Positions 10,254-20,013 are shown, counted from the stretch's first letter. The stretch is 58,117 nt of DNA from Prochlorococcus sp. AG-363-J23 (GCA_003280245.1 QCFN01000007.1:1-58117); one strand, 5' to 3'. The notes: a model not told the origin generated them from the letters alone. Program-made: numbers and translations.

Positions 10254-10526
10254 TTAAGCAGTTTTGGTTGTATGCAAAGGATTGAGATCAAGGGTCCAGT
10301 CTTCTATGACTGGATTAGCTAAAAGACGATCGCTAAGAAGTTCTAGTCGTCGAAGAGCTTCAGCTTCTTCGGGAGCTTCAATTTCCAAATTAACGACCTT
10401 TCCTATCCTCAAATTCTGAATACCTTCTATTCCAAGGCTATTTGCTGCTGATTTTGCAGCCTCACCAGCTGGATCTAAGACAGAAGGACGTAAGTTCACA
10501 AGAACTTGAGCTTGAAATCGAGGCAC
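10254..10526 (-). CDS. purS: Phosphoribosylformylglycinamidine synthase subunit PurS
   Basis: PurS is the small dimeric subunit that bridges PurQ and PurL in the three-part FGAM synthase of Gram-positive bacteria and cyanobacteria. At 90 aa it has the family length. It shows the typical opening ([20 protein letters not shown]), [12 protein letters not shown] in the middle, and [10 protein letters not shown] near the end. The order purS-purQ with a 7-bp gap indicates one operon; purL is not in the window. Confidence 0.95.
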   Translation of the reverse strand: MPRFQAQVLVNLRPSVLDPAGEAAKSAANSLGIEGIQNLRIGKVVNLEIEAPEEAEALRRLELLSDRLLANPVIEDWTLDLNPLHTTKTA

Positions 10527-10673
10527 AGAATTAAGAAAACTAGTTGAGAGCTAAAATTAAGTATATAAGCCTGAAATACTTGTGATAGAGAAAAGAAATC
10601 TTATTTCTCTTAACCAATTTCTTAAATACAAATAGAACAAGGCATATAGCAATGAATTTCTGGCAATAAAAAT

Positions 10674-10841
10674 CTATTGTTTAATATTAAGATTTCCTTT
10701 TCCAAGACAGTCAAGACAAGTTTGATAACAGTTAGGAGAACTCTTTGTATATCCATTCCCACCACACTGAGAACAAACAATAGTGGAAGAGGAAGTTTTC
10801 GAGAAAGGCTCACCCTTAGAGAGATGTGTTACAGAAGTCAC
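10674..10841 (-). CDS. Small DnaJ-type zinc-finger protein (55 aa)
   Basis: Read on the - strand from a GTG at 10841 to a TAG at 10676-10674, this frame gives 55 residues. A polar N-terminus (MTSVTHLSKGEPFSKTSSST) is followed by CSQCGGNGYTK and CLDCLGKGN. The two CxxCxGxG-type motifs resemble half of the DnaJ cysteine-rich zinc domain, so the protein probably binds one zinc ion. It is not a DnaJ: the J domain is absent. The longer chance frames across this region lack the motifs. No clear Shine-Dalgarno sequence precedes the GTG. The protein could be a co-chaperone-like or assembly factor; that is inference. Confidence 0.7.
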   Translation of the reverse strand: MTSVTHLSKGEPFSKTSSSTIVCSQCGGNGYTKSSPNCYQTCLDCLGKGNLNIKQ

Positions 10842-11073
10842 AGGAACAAGGCCATGCTAATTGTTTGTACTTTTGGTTGCTAGTAGAAGAAAAATAATTT
10901 TTCAATCATAATAGGCAAAACAAGATTTACTAAATTCCGGTCATAAAACAACCCTTTTGAGGCAATTGTTAACGTAAAAACCTTACGAAAGGCTTCTTGG
11001 ATCAAACAAAATTAAGAAAAAATTAAGACTAGAAAGAATTTGCTGGTAAGAATAAAAAAGATTTATTAAACCA

Positions 11074-12132
11074 CTATTCAGTAATTGCTTGTTCTAAGTC
11101 TCGCTTTATACCGTTATAAGCATTTTCTTGAAAGCTAAGTACAACCAAATCCATCCCACCGGTCTTAGCAATAGGCTGCCAAACCTTCTTAGGGACTTCC
11201 TCATACCAAGAACAAAGCCTAGGGCCAACCATTTGAAGTTGAAGAGGAAGCTCCTTTCCTTCAAGCCACAATCGCCCCTTCATTCTCACAACCTGATATT
11301 CCAAGGCCATATTTTTTAAAAGCGACTCAATTTTTTCTCTATCAACTTTCCCTTCAAGCTGAATACTAGAACTAAAAATCTTCACATGACTATGATCTTC
11401 ATGGTTATGATTACTGACAAGACCTTCATTTAATTGATCATCCGAAGAACGATTAACATTCAGAATTAAATCTGGACTAATATGACCATTTGAAGTGGGA
11501 ATGATTTGAGTTCCAGAAGGAAGGAAGCTAGAAATATTGTCTTTGATTCTTTGAATATCATCGGAACCAATCAAGTCTGCTCGACTAAGTAATACCAAAT
11601 CAGCAAATTTCAATTGATCCTCAAACAATTCTTCAACAGAGCTAAGGTGATCAATATTTGGATCTTCTGAACGTTGTTTTTCTAGGATGCTTATATCGCC
11701 AATAGGACTACCTAAAGACATTGCTTCTCCATCAACAACTGTGACTAATGCATTAACAAAAACTCGAGATCTAACTTCCGGCCAATCAAGGGCCTGAAGC
11801 AAAGGACGTGGTAAAGCTAAGCCACTTGTCTCAACAATAATTCCATCTAAAGAATCCGAGCGTAAAAGCAACTTATTCATTGTAGGAAGGAAATCTTCTT
11901 GAACTGTGCAACAAAGACAACCATTATTTAATTCAACAATGCGACTATCAACTTCATCTTCTGAGCAAAAGTTACAGCTTCTGATTAAATCACCATCCAA
12001 ACCAACACTGCCAAATTCATTAACCATCACAGCTAGACGTTGATTTCCATGAATTAAAAGTTGGCGTAAGATAGTGGTTTTACCAGAACCTAGAAAACCA
12101 GTAAAAACTGTTACAGGAAGACGTTTTTTCAT
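11074..12132 (-). CDS. CobW/COG0523 family GTP-binding metallochaperone
   Basis: This 352-aa G3E-family GTPase has a Walker A loop GFLGSGKTT at 12-20, the metal-binding motif GCLCC (Cys72, Cys74, Cys75), ETSGLALP and a base-specificity motif SRADLI. A CobW C-terminal domain covers about 260-350. A His-rich stretch NHNHEDHSHV in the linker could bind zinc or another divalent metal. Members deliver zinc, cobalt or other metals to client enzymes; the client here is unknown. A cobalamin role is possible, but no cob genes are nearby. Confidence 0.88.
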   Translation of the reverse strand: MKKRLPVTVFTGFLGSGKTTILRQLLIHGNQRLAVMVNEFGSVGLDGDLIRSCNFCSEDEVDSRIVELNNGCLCCTVQEDFLPTMNKLLLRSDSLDGIIVETSGLALPRPLLQALDWPEVRSRVFVNALVTVVDGEAMSLGSPIGDISILEKQRSEDPNIDHLSSVEELFEDQLKFADLVLLSRADLIGSDDIQRIKDNISSFLPSGTQIIPTSNGHISPDLILNVNRSSDDQLNEGLVSNHNHEDHSHVKIFSSSIQLEGKVDREKIESLLKNMALEYQVVRMKGRLWLEGKELPLQLQMVGPRLCSWYEEVPKKVWQPIAKTGGMDLVVLSFQENAYNGIKRDLEQAITE

Positions 12133-12156
12133 TTATTTACTAAAGTAATGATTAAG

Positions 12157-12690
12157 TTAACCAGTACATCCAAGACTTTCAGAAGTTTCGATTCCCGTCT
12201 GAGGATTAACTCCCTGAGCATTAGAACAGAGCACTTTTTGCTGAATCAAATCTAAAACTGCATTTGAAAAATCTGCACCTTCTATTTGAGCATTAGAAAA
12301 AGTACTTTGCATAAGCAACGCATTAGTTAAGTTAGCTCCTCTTAAATCCGCTTCATCAAAAGCGCTCGCGAATGCAACAACGTCCTCAAGATCTGATTCT
12401 CGGAAATCAGCACCCTGCAACTGACTCTGATTAAAGACCACACCTCTAAGATCAGCTTCACTCAAATTCACATCTCGAAAATCATCTTTAACAAAGACAT
12501 ATCCCTTTAGATCTATACCCTGCATATTCTGTGTAATAACAAAATCACTATCGCCAGCAAATTCAGGGGGAATAATTGCCTTGACATCAACAGGGAGAAA
12601 GCAACCTGCAACAGTAAAACAACAGATCAGGAAAAATGAGCGGAAAAATGCCATCCCATTAGAAAAACGAGGACTTTGGTGAAAGTTCAT
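12157..12690 (-). CDS. Exported pentapeptide-repeat protein, probably thylakoid lumen
   Basis: The protein is about 177 aa from ATG 12690; a further in-frame ATG at 12654 would place the signal peptide right at the start. A hydrophobic signal segment (AFFRSFFLICCFTVAGCFL) precedes the mature domain. From about residue 60 there are A(D/N)LXX-type repeats such as ADLRGVVF, GADFRESDLE, ADLRGANLT and GADFSNAVL, which form a right-handed quadrilateral beta-helix. It resembles the lumenal pentapeptide proteins of cyanobacteria and plastids, whose function is unclear. Cysteines in the signal segment (LICCF, VAGC) leave a lipoprotein possible. Confidence 0.8.
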   Translation of the reverse strand: MNFHQSPRFSNGMAFFRSFFLICCFTVAGCFLPVDVKAIIPPEFAGDSDFVITQNMQGIDLKGYVFVKDDFRDVNLSEADLRGVVFNQSQLQGADFRESDLEDVVAFASAFDEADLRGANLTNALLMQSTFSNAQIEGADFSNAVLDLIQQKVLCSNAQGVNPQTGIETSESLGCTG

Positions 12691-12746
12691 GCACAAGCAA
12701 TTAACTTAATGATCACGTTAGACAATTTGGAGCCAAATAAGTTTTC

Positions 12747-13364
12747 ATGGCTATGACACTCAAGGTAATAGTTCCTCCTCACCCACTCATAGCCCACTGG
12801 CTAACCGTACTTAGAATGAGCAGCACTCCCCCTGCTCTTTATGCAACTGGATTTGAAGAACTTGGGAGATGGCTTACATATGAAGCAGTACGAGATTGGC
12901 TTCCAAATTCAAAACATGAAATAAAAACTTTTCAAACAACCACAGAAGGAAACTTAATCGAGGCAGACATACCACTCATTGTCATCCCTCTTTTACCTTG
13001 CGGTCTTGAGCTGTGGCAGGGCGGGAGAAAGGTTTTACCAAACTCATATCTCTCTCTGGGAGGACCTCCAAAAGACATAAAACCTAAAGCAGGAATTATA
13101 GTCTTCGCAGATCAAATCGCTAGCGGTGAAAGACTTTCTAGGGTCATAGATACAATAATGAAAAAGAATGTTGAAAGTAAAAGAATTAGGGTTATTACCC
13201 CTTTAGCCTCTAATAAAGGACTAACGAAAATAGGAGAGAAATTTAAAGATTTAATTATCTATTGTGGTTGTATAGATCCTGATCTCACTGAAGCCGGTGA
13301 AATAAGTCCAGGTATTGGCAACCCCTGTCTTAGATTAACTACAACAATCGGACAAGCGACTTAG
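12747..13364 (+). CDS. Uracil phosphoribosyltransferase family protein
   Basis: This 205-aa protein starts KVIVPPHPLIAHWLTVLR, the opening of UPRTases, and keeps FEELGRWLTYEAVRDWLP and LIVIPLLPCGLELWQGG. UPRTase would convert uracil and PRPP to UMP in pyrimidine salvage. The PRPP-binding loop, usually DPMLATGGS, reads FADQIASGERLSRV here, so catalytic competence is uncertain even though such cyanobacterial genes are commonly named upp. It is divergent from the pentapeptide gene, with a 56-bp shared promoter gap. Confidence 0.72.
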   Translation: MAMTLKVIVPPHPLIAHWLTVLRMSSTPPALYATGFEELGRWLTYEAVRDWLPNSKHEIKTFQTTTEGNLIEADIPLIVIPLLPCGLELWQGGRKVLPNSYLSLGGPPKDIKPKAGIIVFADQIASGERLSRVIDTIMKKNVESKRIRVITPLASNKGLTKIGEKFKDLIIYCGCIDPDLTEAGEISPGIGNPCLRLTTTIGQAT

Positions 13365-13388
13365 GATTAGAAAAGCACAAAAGTAGAT

Positions 13389-13685
13389 ATGAGTCAGTAT
13401 CGCCAATCTTCAAGCAGCCTCTCCTCCTTAATCAGTGGTGCAGTACTAGGTGCTGCAGGGCTTGCTTGGTGGCTTTTTTCAGAAGCAGAAAAGCGTCAAA
13501 AAACTCGTAAACAACAAGCAATGCTTTACGCGCCAAGAATGCAGGATGGTTCAGAGGCCTTTGAAACTTCTTCATCCAAAAAAAGCAACCAAAGCAGTGA
13601 GCAACTAGAACAAAGAGTGGAACAACTAAATGCGGCCATAGCTGATGTGAGAAAGCAACTAGAAGACCTTGGAGCAAGGAGCTAA
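13389..13685 (+). CDS. Small membrane-anchored coiled-coil protein, unknown function
   Basis: The 98-aa protein has an N-terminal hydrophobic segment (about 12-28, LSSLISGAVLGAAGLAWW), a basic stretch (EKRQKTRKQQ) and a C-terminal heptad-like region (SEQLEQRVEQLNAAIADVRKQLEDL) that should form a coiled coil. I do not recognise a named family. It lies 24 bp after the upp-like gene and 51 bp before ilvD on the same strand, and resembles the small anchors found next to housekeeping genes in picocyanobacteria. Confidence 0.72.
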   Translation: MSQYRQSSSSLSSLISGAVLGAAGLAWWLFSEAEKRQKTRKQQAMLYAPRMQDGSEAFETSSSKKSNQSSEQLEQRVEQLNAAIADVRKQLEDLGARS

Positions 13686-13736
13686 TAACTTTATTAGGGT
13701 GACTTTGCAAATTTCAATTCCCTGCATTTCCGCAAC

Positions 13737-15407
13737 ATGCTTCGTTCGACTGCCATAACCCAGGGGATCCAACGCTCGCCTAATCGAGCAATGCTACGAG
13801 CAGTTGGCTTTAAAGATAGTGATTTCAAAAAACCAATAATTGGAATTGCCAATGGCTATAGCACCATCACTCCTTGCAATTTAGGGCTAAATGAACTGTC
13901 TCATCGTTCAGAAGAGGCAATCAGAGCAGCTGGTGGAATGCCACAGATGTTTGGGACCATCACAGTAAGCGATGGGATTTCAATGGGAACAGAAGGCATG
14001 AAATATTCATTGGTATCAAGAGAAGTAATTGCAGATTCAATAGAGACCGCTTGCAACGGACAAAGCATGGATGGTGTTTTAGCAGTTGGAGGATGTGACA
14101 AAAACATGCCAGGAGCCCTCCTAGCTATGGCAAGAATGAATATTCCAGCAATATTTGTTTATGGTGGGACAATAAAGCCTGGGAAGTTAGAAGGAACTGA
14201 TTTAACAGTTGTAAGCGCTTTTGAAGCAGTCGGGCAATTTGCTAGTGGAAAAATTAATGAAGAAATGCTTATAAAAGTTGAAAAAAATGCCTGTCCTGGA
14301 GCTGGTAGTTGCGGTGGAATGTTCACAGCTAATACTATGTCAGCAGCAATTGAAACCTTTGGTTTGAGCCTTCCCTATAGTTCAACAATGGCAGCAGAGG
14401 ATAAAGAAAAATCTGAGAGTGCTGCTATGAGCGCCAAAGTATTAGTTGAAGCAGTAAAAGAAAATATTTGTCCCTTAGATTTGCTAACTAAAAAAGCATT
14501 TGAAAACGCAATTAGCGTAATAATGGCAGTTGGTGGTTCTACAAATGCAGTGCTACACCTTTTAGCAATTGCAAAAACTGCAGGAGTAGATCTCTACATA
14601 GATGATTTCGAAAGAATCCGTCAGAAAGTTCCTGTTATTTGCGATCTTAAACCAAGTGGAAAGTATGTAACTGTCGATTTGCACAGAGCAGGTGGTATTC
14701 CCCAAGTAATGAAAATACTATTAAACGCAGGATTGCTTCATGGTGAATGTCGCAATATTGAAGGGAAAACCATGAATGAAGTTCTCAAGAATGTACCTTC
14801 TTGCCCTCCTGAGAACCAAGAGGTAATACGACCTCTTTCAAATCCGCTTTATCCTCAGGGACACCTGGCTATTCTTAAGGGAAACTTGGCTACTGAAGGA
14901 AGCGTTGCAAAAATAACCGGCATTAAAAATACTTCCCTTACTGGGCCGGCAAGAGTTTTTGAAAGTGAAGAAGACTGTCTTAAAGCAATTCTGGACAACA
15001 AGATTAAAGAGGGAGATGTTGTCGTAGTTAGGTATGAAGGTCCTGTTGGAGGACCTGGCATGCGAGAAATGCTTGCCCCAACCTCAGCTATCGTAGGTCA
15101 AGGTCTAGGAGATAAGGTTGCATTAATAACTGATGGTCGATTTAGCGGAGGGACTTATGGTCTGGTAGTTGGACATGTTGCTCCTGAGGCTGCAGTAGGG
15201 GGAACTATTGGCTTAATAAAAGAAGGAGATAGCATCACTGTTGATGCACATCAACAATTAATCCAACTCAATGTTGATGAATCTGAATTACTTTTGCGTA
15301 AAAAAAACTGGAGGAAGCCTAAACAACGCTATTCAAAAGGAGTTCTTGGAAAATACGCTCGATTAGTGAGCAGCTCCAGCAAAGGAGCAGTCACCGATCA
15401 AAGTTAA
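13737..15407 (+). CDS. ilvD: Dihydroxy-acid dehydratase
   Basis: IlvD dehydrates dihydroxy acids to 2-oxoacids in valine, leucine and isoleucine synthesis and carries an Fe-S cluster. The 556-aa protein has the family length and three candidate cluster cysteines: Cys47 (ITPCN), Cys120 (GGCDKNMPG) and Cys192 ([11 protein letters not shown]). Three Cys ligands fit the plant/cyanobacterial [2Fe-2S] type. [15 protein letters not shown] and [11 protein letters not shown] near the C-terminus complete the active site. Confidence 0.97.
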   Translation: MLRSTAITQGIQRSPNRAMLRAVGFKDSDFKKPIIGIANGYSTITPCNLGLNELSHRSEEAIRAAGGMPQMFGTITVSDGISMGTEGMKYSLVSREVIADSIETACNGQSMDGVLAVGGCDKNMPGALLAMARMNIPAIFVYGGTIKPGKLEGTDLTVVSAFEAVGQFASGKINEEMLIKVEKNACPGAGSCGGMFTANTMSAAIETFGLSLPYSSTMAAEDKEKSESAAMSAKVLVEAVKENICPLDLLTKKAFENAISVIMAVGGSTNAVLHLLAIAKTAGVDLYIDDFERIRQKVPVICDLKPSGKYVTVDLHRAGGIPQVMKILLNAGLLHGECRNIEGKTMNEVLKNVPSCPPENQEVIRPLSNPLYPQGHLAILKGNLATEGSVAKITGIKNTSLTGPARVFESEEDCLKAILDNKIKEGDVVVVRYEGPVGGPGMREMLAPTSAIVGQGLGDKVALITDGRFSGGTYGLVVGHVAPEAAVGGTIGLIKEGDSITVDAHQQLIQLNVDESELLLRKKNWRKPKQRYSKGVLGKYARLVSSSSKGAVTDQS

Positions 15408-15414
15408 CAAAAAA

Positions 15415-15837
15415 TTAAATATCAAACAAAGATTTCAATCTTCTAGCCAACATTTCCAAGGACTCGGCATCCACTGGTGGGGGACATCTTTCTCCACTAT
15501 TCCCATCCATCCACACAGGACGTTGCCCTTGCCAAAGTATTGGATAATCGCGTTTTGTCGACCAACTCAAAATTAGATTTACATTATTTCCGCTTCTAAA
15601 GATCTCTAATTCAAGGTCTCTTTCAGGAAGCCTATCACCTTCAGAATTTCTACATTCAAGGCGAAGAACATAATCAAGTTCATCAGAATCAATCAAATCA
15701 TATATAGATTGATGTTTCTCAGTTAATTCATCTTCTTGGCTTAACAGCACAACTGCATGGCGCCAGGGCTTTAGACATTTATCAGCAGACAAAGCTACTA
15801 ATGTTTGCCAACTTTCAGAATATTCAATTAATTGCAC
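15415..15837 (-). CDS. Conserved-looking protein of unknown function (140 aa)
   Basis: This is a soluble acidic 140-aa protein with no signal peptide or transmembrane segment. It contains an unusually well-ordered stretch (LILSWSTKRDYPILWQGQRPVW) and a short C-terminal helix. I do not recognise the family. It starts at GTG 15837 and overlaps the end of the CIA30-like gene by 14 bp, so it is probably translated from the same mRNA. It ends 8 bp from the convergent ilvD stop. Confidence 0.7.
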   Translation of the reverse strand: MQLIEYSESWQTLVALSADKCLKPWRHAVVLLSQEDELTEKHQSIYDLIDSDELDYVLRLECRNSEGDRLPERDLELEIFRSGNNVNLILSWSTKRDYPILWQGQRPVWMDGNSGERCPPPVDAESLEMLARRLKSLFDI

Positions 15838-16399
15838 TTATAGAAACCAGTCGGATGTTTATAGGTCCAGATCTAAATCCAGTATTCAACTCCCCTGATA
15901 TACCAAACCTCGAATGAAGCAATTGAAATTTATTTATAGCTGATGAGTTAAATCCAAAAGGAAGCTTTATAGGCCTTGCTCTCACGGCTGGTAGCAAACT
16001 CTGAAAAGGAATATCAACTATTGTTATACCAGAATAACTAGTTGGAAATTCTGCAATCCAACTAATACCCTTTGAGAGTAAATCACTAAAACCAATCATC
16101 CGATGACGACAACAAACAGCGAGCTTAAAAGTCCTTCCATCACCTTCAATTTCTAATCTTAAAGACTTAAATTTAGACAAATCAAGGCATGGATTAAGCA
16201 AAGGTGATCTACAACTAACAAATCCACCGCCAGCTTCTATTACATTACCAGTGAGTATTAGACCTTCTGAAGAAATTCCACAGGAAGCAGTGCTTGATCC
16301 TCCCATAATCGTATCATTAAGTGAATACCAACAATTAAAATCGATGCCAGAGAAAATAGGTTTCACGTTCATACGACTGCTTCTTAACTGTTTATCCAT
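15824..16399 (-). CDS. CIA30 family protein
   Basis: The 191-aa protein (a second ATG gives MNVKPIFSG, 9 codons in) has the CIA30/NDUFAF1 galactose-binding-like fold signature: FNCWYSLNDTIMGGSS near the start, GGGFVSCRSP, LRLEIEGDGRTFKLAVC and a C-terminal GPINIRLVSI strand. In mitochondria CIA30 proteins assist complex I assembly. In cyanobacteria related domains occur alone or fused to NAD-binding domains, and their roles are unclear. A link to NDH-1 assembly is only inference. It lies 9 bp downstream of pgl in the sugar-phosphate cluster. Confidence 0.8.
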   Translation of the reverse strand: MDKQLRSSRMNVKPIFSGIDFNCWYSLNDTIMGGSSTASCGISSEGLILTGNVIEAGGGFVSCRSPLLNPCLDLSKFKSLRLEIEGDGRTFKLAVCCRHRMIGFSDLLSKGISWIAEFPTSYSGITIVDIPFQSLLPAVRARPIKLPFGFNSSAINKFQLLHSRFGISGELNTGFRSGPINIRLVSISAIN

Positions 16400-16408
16400 A
16401 AATTAAAA

Positions 16409-17122
16409 TCAGAGAGAATGTGCTGCCTCCTGGTCGGCAAGGATAACAACATCTGATCGAGGTCTAACAAGTTTTGCAGGTGTACGTTCAATAGGTTCAT
16501 TAGGGTCCAAAAGTCTCCTAAGTGCTTCTTTTTTAGAATTTCCACTAACGATAAAGATTACTTTTCTTGCGGCACTTAATACTGGAAAGGTCATTGTAAT
16601 TCTCTCCAAACCTTTACCTCTTCCAACTGTTACCCAAGAATCTTCAACCAGAAGCGAATCAGTTTTAGGAAAAAGAGATGCTGTATGACCATCATCTCCA
16701 AGGCCAAGAACCATCAAGTCAAACTCAGGAGGTTCACCATTACAAATTTCATTGAGTTTCAGTGCAAACTCTTTAGCGCTTTCATCAGGGCTTTGCAATG
16801 CAATGGTTGTGATCGGATAGAAAATCGCCTTTGAACCTGGTTCCCCTGACATCAGAGTTTTACGAATCATTCTGCAATTACTTTGAGTGTCCTCGTGATC
16901 AACCCATCTTTCATCACCTAGCAAAACATCTACACGATCCCATGGAAGATGTTCACGGCCTAATAAACTATAGGCGGCAGAAGGAGTAGACCCTCCTGAT
17001 AGAGCTAATTGAGCTCGATCTTTCTGATCAAGAGCTAAATCCAAATGAGTAGCAATAGTTTCAGAAGCTAGACGAGCCAAATCATTTTTATCCTTTGCTA
17101 TTTGCAAGCTATAAGAAGTCAT
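16409..17122 (-). CDS. pgl: 6-phosphogluconolactonase
   Basis: Pgl hydrolyses 6-phosphogluconolactone, the second step of the oxidative pentose phosphate pathway. The 237-aa protein belongs to the DevB/SOL-type glucosamine-6-phosphate isomerase fold. It shows ALSGGSTPSAAYSLL, LLGDERWVDHEDTQSN and LMVLGLGDDGHTASLFP, the three signature blocks. It lies 10 bp after gnd, which encodes the next enzyme, so the two form an operon. Confidence 0.94.
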   Translation of the reverse strand: MTSYSLQIAKDKNDLARLASETIATHLDLALDQKDRAQLALSGGSTPSAAYSLLGREHLPWDRVDVLLGDERWVDHEDTQSNCRMIRKTLMSGEPGSKAIFYPITTIALQSPDESAKEFALKLNEICNGEPPEFDLMVLGLGDDGHTASLFPKTDSLLVEDSWVTVGRGKGLERITMTFPVLSAARKVIFIVSGNSKKEALRRLLDPNEPIERTPAKLVRPRSDVVILADQEAAHSL

Positions 17123-17132
17123 GAAACATTCC

Positions 17133-18551
17133 TCAACTAATCCATTCTGTATGGAAAGTTCCTTCTTTATCTATTCTTTGATATGTATGCGACCCAAAAC
17201 AATCACGCATAGCTTGAACCAAGTTTTGAGGCAGTCTTGATGTCCGATAGCTATTAATATAATCAAGCGTACTACTAAAACAAGGAACTGGAATCCCCGC
17301 CTGGGAGGCTCCTGCTACAACCTTTACAAGACCAGGTAGACGTCTATTAACTTGTTCAACAAACCATTTGTCAATGAACAAATTAGGCAATTGTGAGTCA
17401 ACGTAAAATGCATCTTGAATTCGTTCCAAGAGCCTTGAGCGAATAATGCACCCTCCCTTCCAAATCTGTGCAATAGAGCACATATCCAGGTTGTATGAAT
17501 ATTCCTTAGAGGCTGCTTTCAAAAGTTCCATTCCTTGTGCATAGCTAGCGATGCAAGAAAGAATGACAGCATCCTGAATAGGAGCCATAGAGTTTTCAAT
17601 AGTACCTATATCAAATTTAAAAGAAGAAGATGATGAAAGTATTTTTTCAGCTTCTACTCGCTCTTTCTTAAGAGAACTCATCACTCTTGCATTTAATGAT
17701 GCATAAATGGTTGGGACAGAAACACCCAATTCCAACGCGCTAACAACAGTCCAAAGGCCCGTACCCTTTTGACCAGCTTTATCAATAATTTTCTCAACCA
17801 AGTCTTTCCCATCTTCAGGATCTTTTGCTCGCAAACAAATCTCAGTAATTTCTACCAAATAAGAAGAAAGTTCCTCTGTTTGATTCCACTGGCAAAAAAC
17901 ATCAGCTATTTCATTGCCAGTCATATTTCCAACTCGCTTCATCAGGTCATAAGACTCGGAAAGAATTTGCTCAATTCCATATTCAATTCCGTTATGAACT
18001 GTCTTCACAAAGTGGCCAGAGCCACCTGGGCCTATATAAGTAACACAGGGGATATCTTCAACTTGAGCAGCCATCTTTTGAACAAGACTCTCTATGGCTT
18101 CATAAGAAGCCTTAGTCCCTCCCGGCATCATGCTTGGCCCTTCAAGAGCACCTTTCGCTCCTCCTGAAACACCCATCCCTATATAACCAAATTGCCTGCT
18201 CTCTAATTGAGCGACTCGTCTTTCAGTATCACGAAATTCAGAGTTCCCTCCGTCAATAAGTAGATCACCCTCCTGCAAATAAGGGGAAATCTGATCTATA
18301 ACGCGATCTGTAGCTCCACCTGCCTTAATCATCATCAAAATTCTTCGAGGGCGCTCAAGTTTGCTAACAAATTCTTTTAAATCTATTGCCCCTTGAATCT
18401 TCTTCCCAAAGCCTTTTCCCTCTAGGAAAGATTCGGTTTTGGAATAAGTACGGTTATAAACAACACTTGAAAATCCATTCCTCTCGGCATTAAGGACAAG
18501 GTTTTCGCCCATAACTCCAAGTCCTACTAGACCAAAATGCGCTTTGGACAT
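17133..18551 (-). CDS. gnd: 6-phosphogluconate dehydrogenase (decarboxylating)
   Basis: Gnd oxidises 6-phosphogluconate to ribulose 5-phosphate, CO2 and NADPH, which matters for night-time reductant in a phototroph. The 472-aa protein has the Rossmann motif GLVGLGVMGENL, GGNSEFRDTERR, MGVSGGAKGALEGPSMMPGG, active-site Lys in GPGGSGHFVKTVHNGIEYG, and the C-terminal SYRTSRLPQNLVQAMRDCFG. ATG 18551 is preferred over an in-frame TTG two codons upstream. It is the first gene of the gnd-pgl-CIA30-unknown run. Confidence 0.97.
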   Translation of the reverse strand: MSKAHFGLVGLGVMGENLVLNAERNGFSSVVYNRTYSKTESFLEGKGFGKKIQGAIDLKEFVSKLERPRRILMMIKAGGATDRVIDQISPYLQEGDLLIDGGNSEFRDTERRVAQLESRQFGYIGMGVSGGAKGALEGPSMMPGGTKASYEAIESLVQKMAAQVEDIPCVTYIGPGGSGHFVKTVHNGIEYGIEQILSESYDLMKRVGNMTGNEIADVFCQWNQTEELSSYLVEITEICLRAKDPEDGKDLVEKIIDKAGQKGTGLWTVVSALELGVSVPTIYASLNARVMSSLKKERVEAEKILSSSSSFKFDIGTIENSMAPIQDAVILSCIASYAQGMELLKAASKEYSYNLDMCSIAQIWKGGCIIRSRLLERIQDAFYVDSQLPNLFIDKWFVEQVNRRLPGLVKVVAGASQAGIPVPCFSSTLDYINSYRTSRLPQNLVQAMRDCFGSHTYQRIDKEGTFHTEWIS

Positions 18552-18717
18552 TTCCAAGAAGATTGATGATGATGCCAGTGTGACCTTCGATGAGCAAATC
18601 TGCTTTCCAATACGGGTCTATGTCAGGGTTGAACCATGCTTGTTTTATCCATTAGTAAGAATGCATTAAGGGAAAGGCAAAAAATTGCTTTCAGGGACAG
18701 GTTTTTTAGACCAACCT

Positions 18718-20013
18718 TCAAATCAAAGTTCCATCTGAGATGGTTGCATTTTTAACTACTACAACTATTCCGTTACGTATATAAAAGCCCTGATCTGCTC
18801 GATCAGCCTCTTCAACATGGTCTTTATTGATGATCTTTACATCATCACCAATGCGAGTGTTCTTATCAAGAATTGCCCTTTTAACGACAGCACCTTTGCC
18901 AACACCTAAAGGTATCCCACCTCCTTTCCTCAAAGCAGCCCGCTCTTCAGATGATTCAAAGAAATCAGATCCCATTACCAAAGAGTCTTGAAGAACAACT
19001 TCACTTTCGACTCGACTCCTTACCCCAAGCACACAATGATGGATACTGCATGATTTCAAAATAGAACCTTCTCCAATAATTGAGTCAGTTATCTGAGCAT
19101 CAACCAACTTTGTGGGAGGTAAATAACGAGGTCTGGTATAAATCGGGAATTGCTCATCGTAAAAACTAAAAGGGGGCTTTGGCTGCTGAGTCAGAGCCAA
19201 ATTCGCTTCATAAAAGGCCCCAATTGTTCCAATATCCTCCCAATAATCATTGAAAACGTAACTCTTCAATCTGTCCCCACGAGCAAGGGCTTCTGGTATA
19301 ACCTCTTTTCCAAAATCTTTATGCCCAGGATTTTTATTTAGCAGATCAAATAATGTGGAGCGGCTAAAAACATAAATACCCATAGATGCTAGGTATGGAT
19401 TGTTTTTGGCCTCCTCTTTTGACAAGCCATATTTGGAGGTATCTACAGCCATTGCATTCAAAGAATCACCTTTAGGTTTTTCTCTAAACTCCTTGATATC
19501 TCCTTCTTGATTAATTCTCATCAAACCAAAGCTTTCTGCTTGCTTAGCATCAACAGGCAATGCCGCAACTGTTAAATCGGCTCCCGAAGAACGATGATGT
19601 TCAACAAAAAGGCTGTAATCCATTCTATAAAGCTGGTCTCCAGAAAGTATTAGATACTCATCAACATCCCACTCCTGAAAAAGCCATTGATACTTACGAA
19701 CGGCATCGGCAGTGCCCTCAAACCATGACGGGCTTTCAGGAGTTTGCTGGGCAGCCAATACCTCTACAAAACCCTGTCCAAAAGGTGCACTAAGGTTATA
19801 GCTTTGAGTAAGATGCCTATTCAATGAGGCACTATTGAACTGGGTCAAGACATACATCTTGTTGATGTTGGAATTGATGCAGTTACTTATTGGAATATCT
19901 ATTAACCGGTATTTCCCAGCAAGAGGGACTGCGGGTTTTGCCCTCATCTTGGTGAGTGGATAGAGGCGAGTTCCTGCACCTCCACCAAGAATTATGGCCA
20001 GAACACGCTTCAT
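18718..20013 (-). CDS. glgC: Glucose-1-phosphate adenylyltransferase
   Basis: GlgC makes ADP-glucose, the committed step of glycogen synthesis, and in cyanobacteria is activated by 3-phosphoglycerate. The 431-aa protein shows [20 protein letters not shown] (nucleotide site), [19 protein letters not shown] (glucose-1-phosphate site), [10 protein letters not shown]-type sequence and a C-terminal beta-helix. ATG 20013 is chosen; an in-frame TTG lies 4 codons upstream. The terminal residues DGTLI are typical of the cyanobacterial/plastid small-subunit type. Confidence 0.97.
   Translation of the reverse strand: MKRVLAIILGGGAGTRLYPLTKMRAKPAVPLAGKYRLIDIPISNCINSNINKMYVLTQFNSASLNRHLTQSYNLSAPFGQGFVEVLAAQQTPESPSWFEGTADAVRKYQWLFQEWDVDEYLILSGDQLYRMDYSLFVEHHRSSGADLTVAALPVDAKQAESFGLMRINQEGDIKEFREKPKGDSLNAMAVDTSKYGLSKEEAKNNPYLASMGIYVFSRSTLFDLLNKNPGHKDFGKEVIPEALARGDRLKSYVFNDYWEDIGTIGAFYEANLALTQQPKPPFSFYDEQFPIYTRPRYLPPTKLVDAQITDSIIGEGSILKSCSIHHCVLGVRSRVESEVVLQDSLVMGSDFFESSEERAALRKGGGIPLGVGKGAVVKRAILDKNTRIGDDVKIINKDHVEEADRADQGFYIRNGIVVVVKNATISDGTLI

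Noticed and set aside
10587-10610. AGAGAAA/TTTCTCT hairpin before purS as a terminator of the zinc-finger gene
   Set aside because: It has a 7-bp A/T-rich stem and no T-run after it in the direction of transcription.
10622-10883. Two overlapping frames (63 aa on -, 68 aa on +) around the zinc-finger gene
   Set aside because: Neither has family-like sequence, and the - strand frame with paired CxxCxGxG motifs at 10674-10841 explains the region better.
18558-18717. 21-codon ATG frame (MSKSAFQYGSMSG) in the gnd-glgC gap
   Set aside because: Very short, on the opposite strand from both neighbours, and with no supporting ribosome-binding site.
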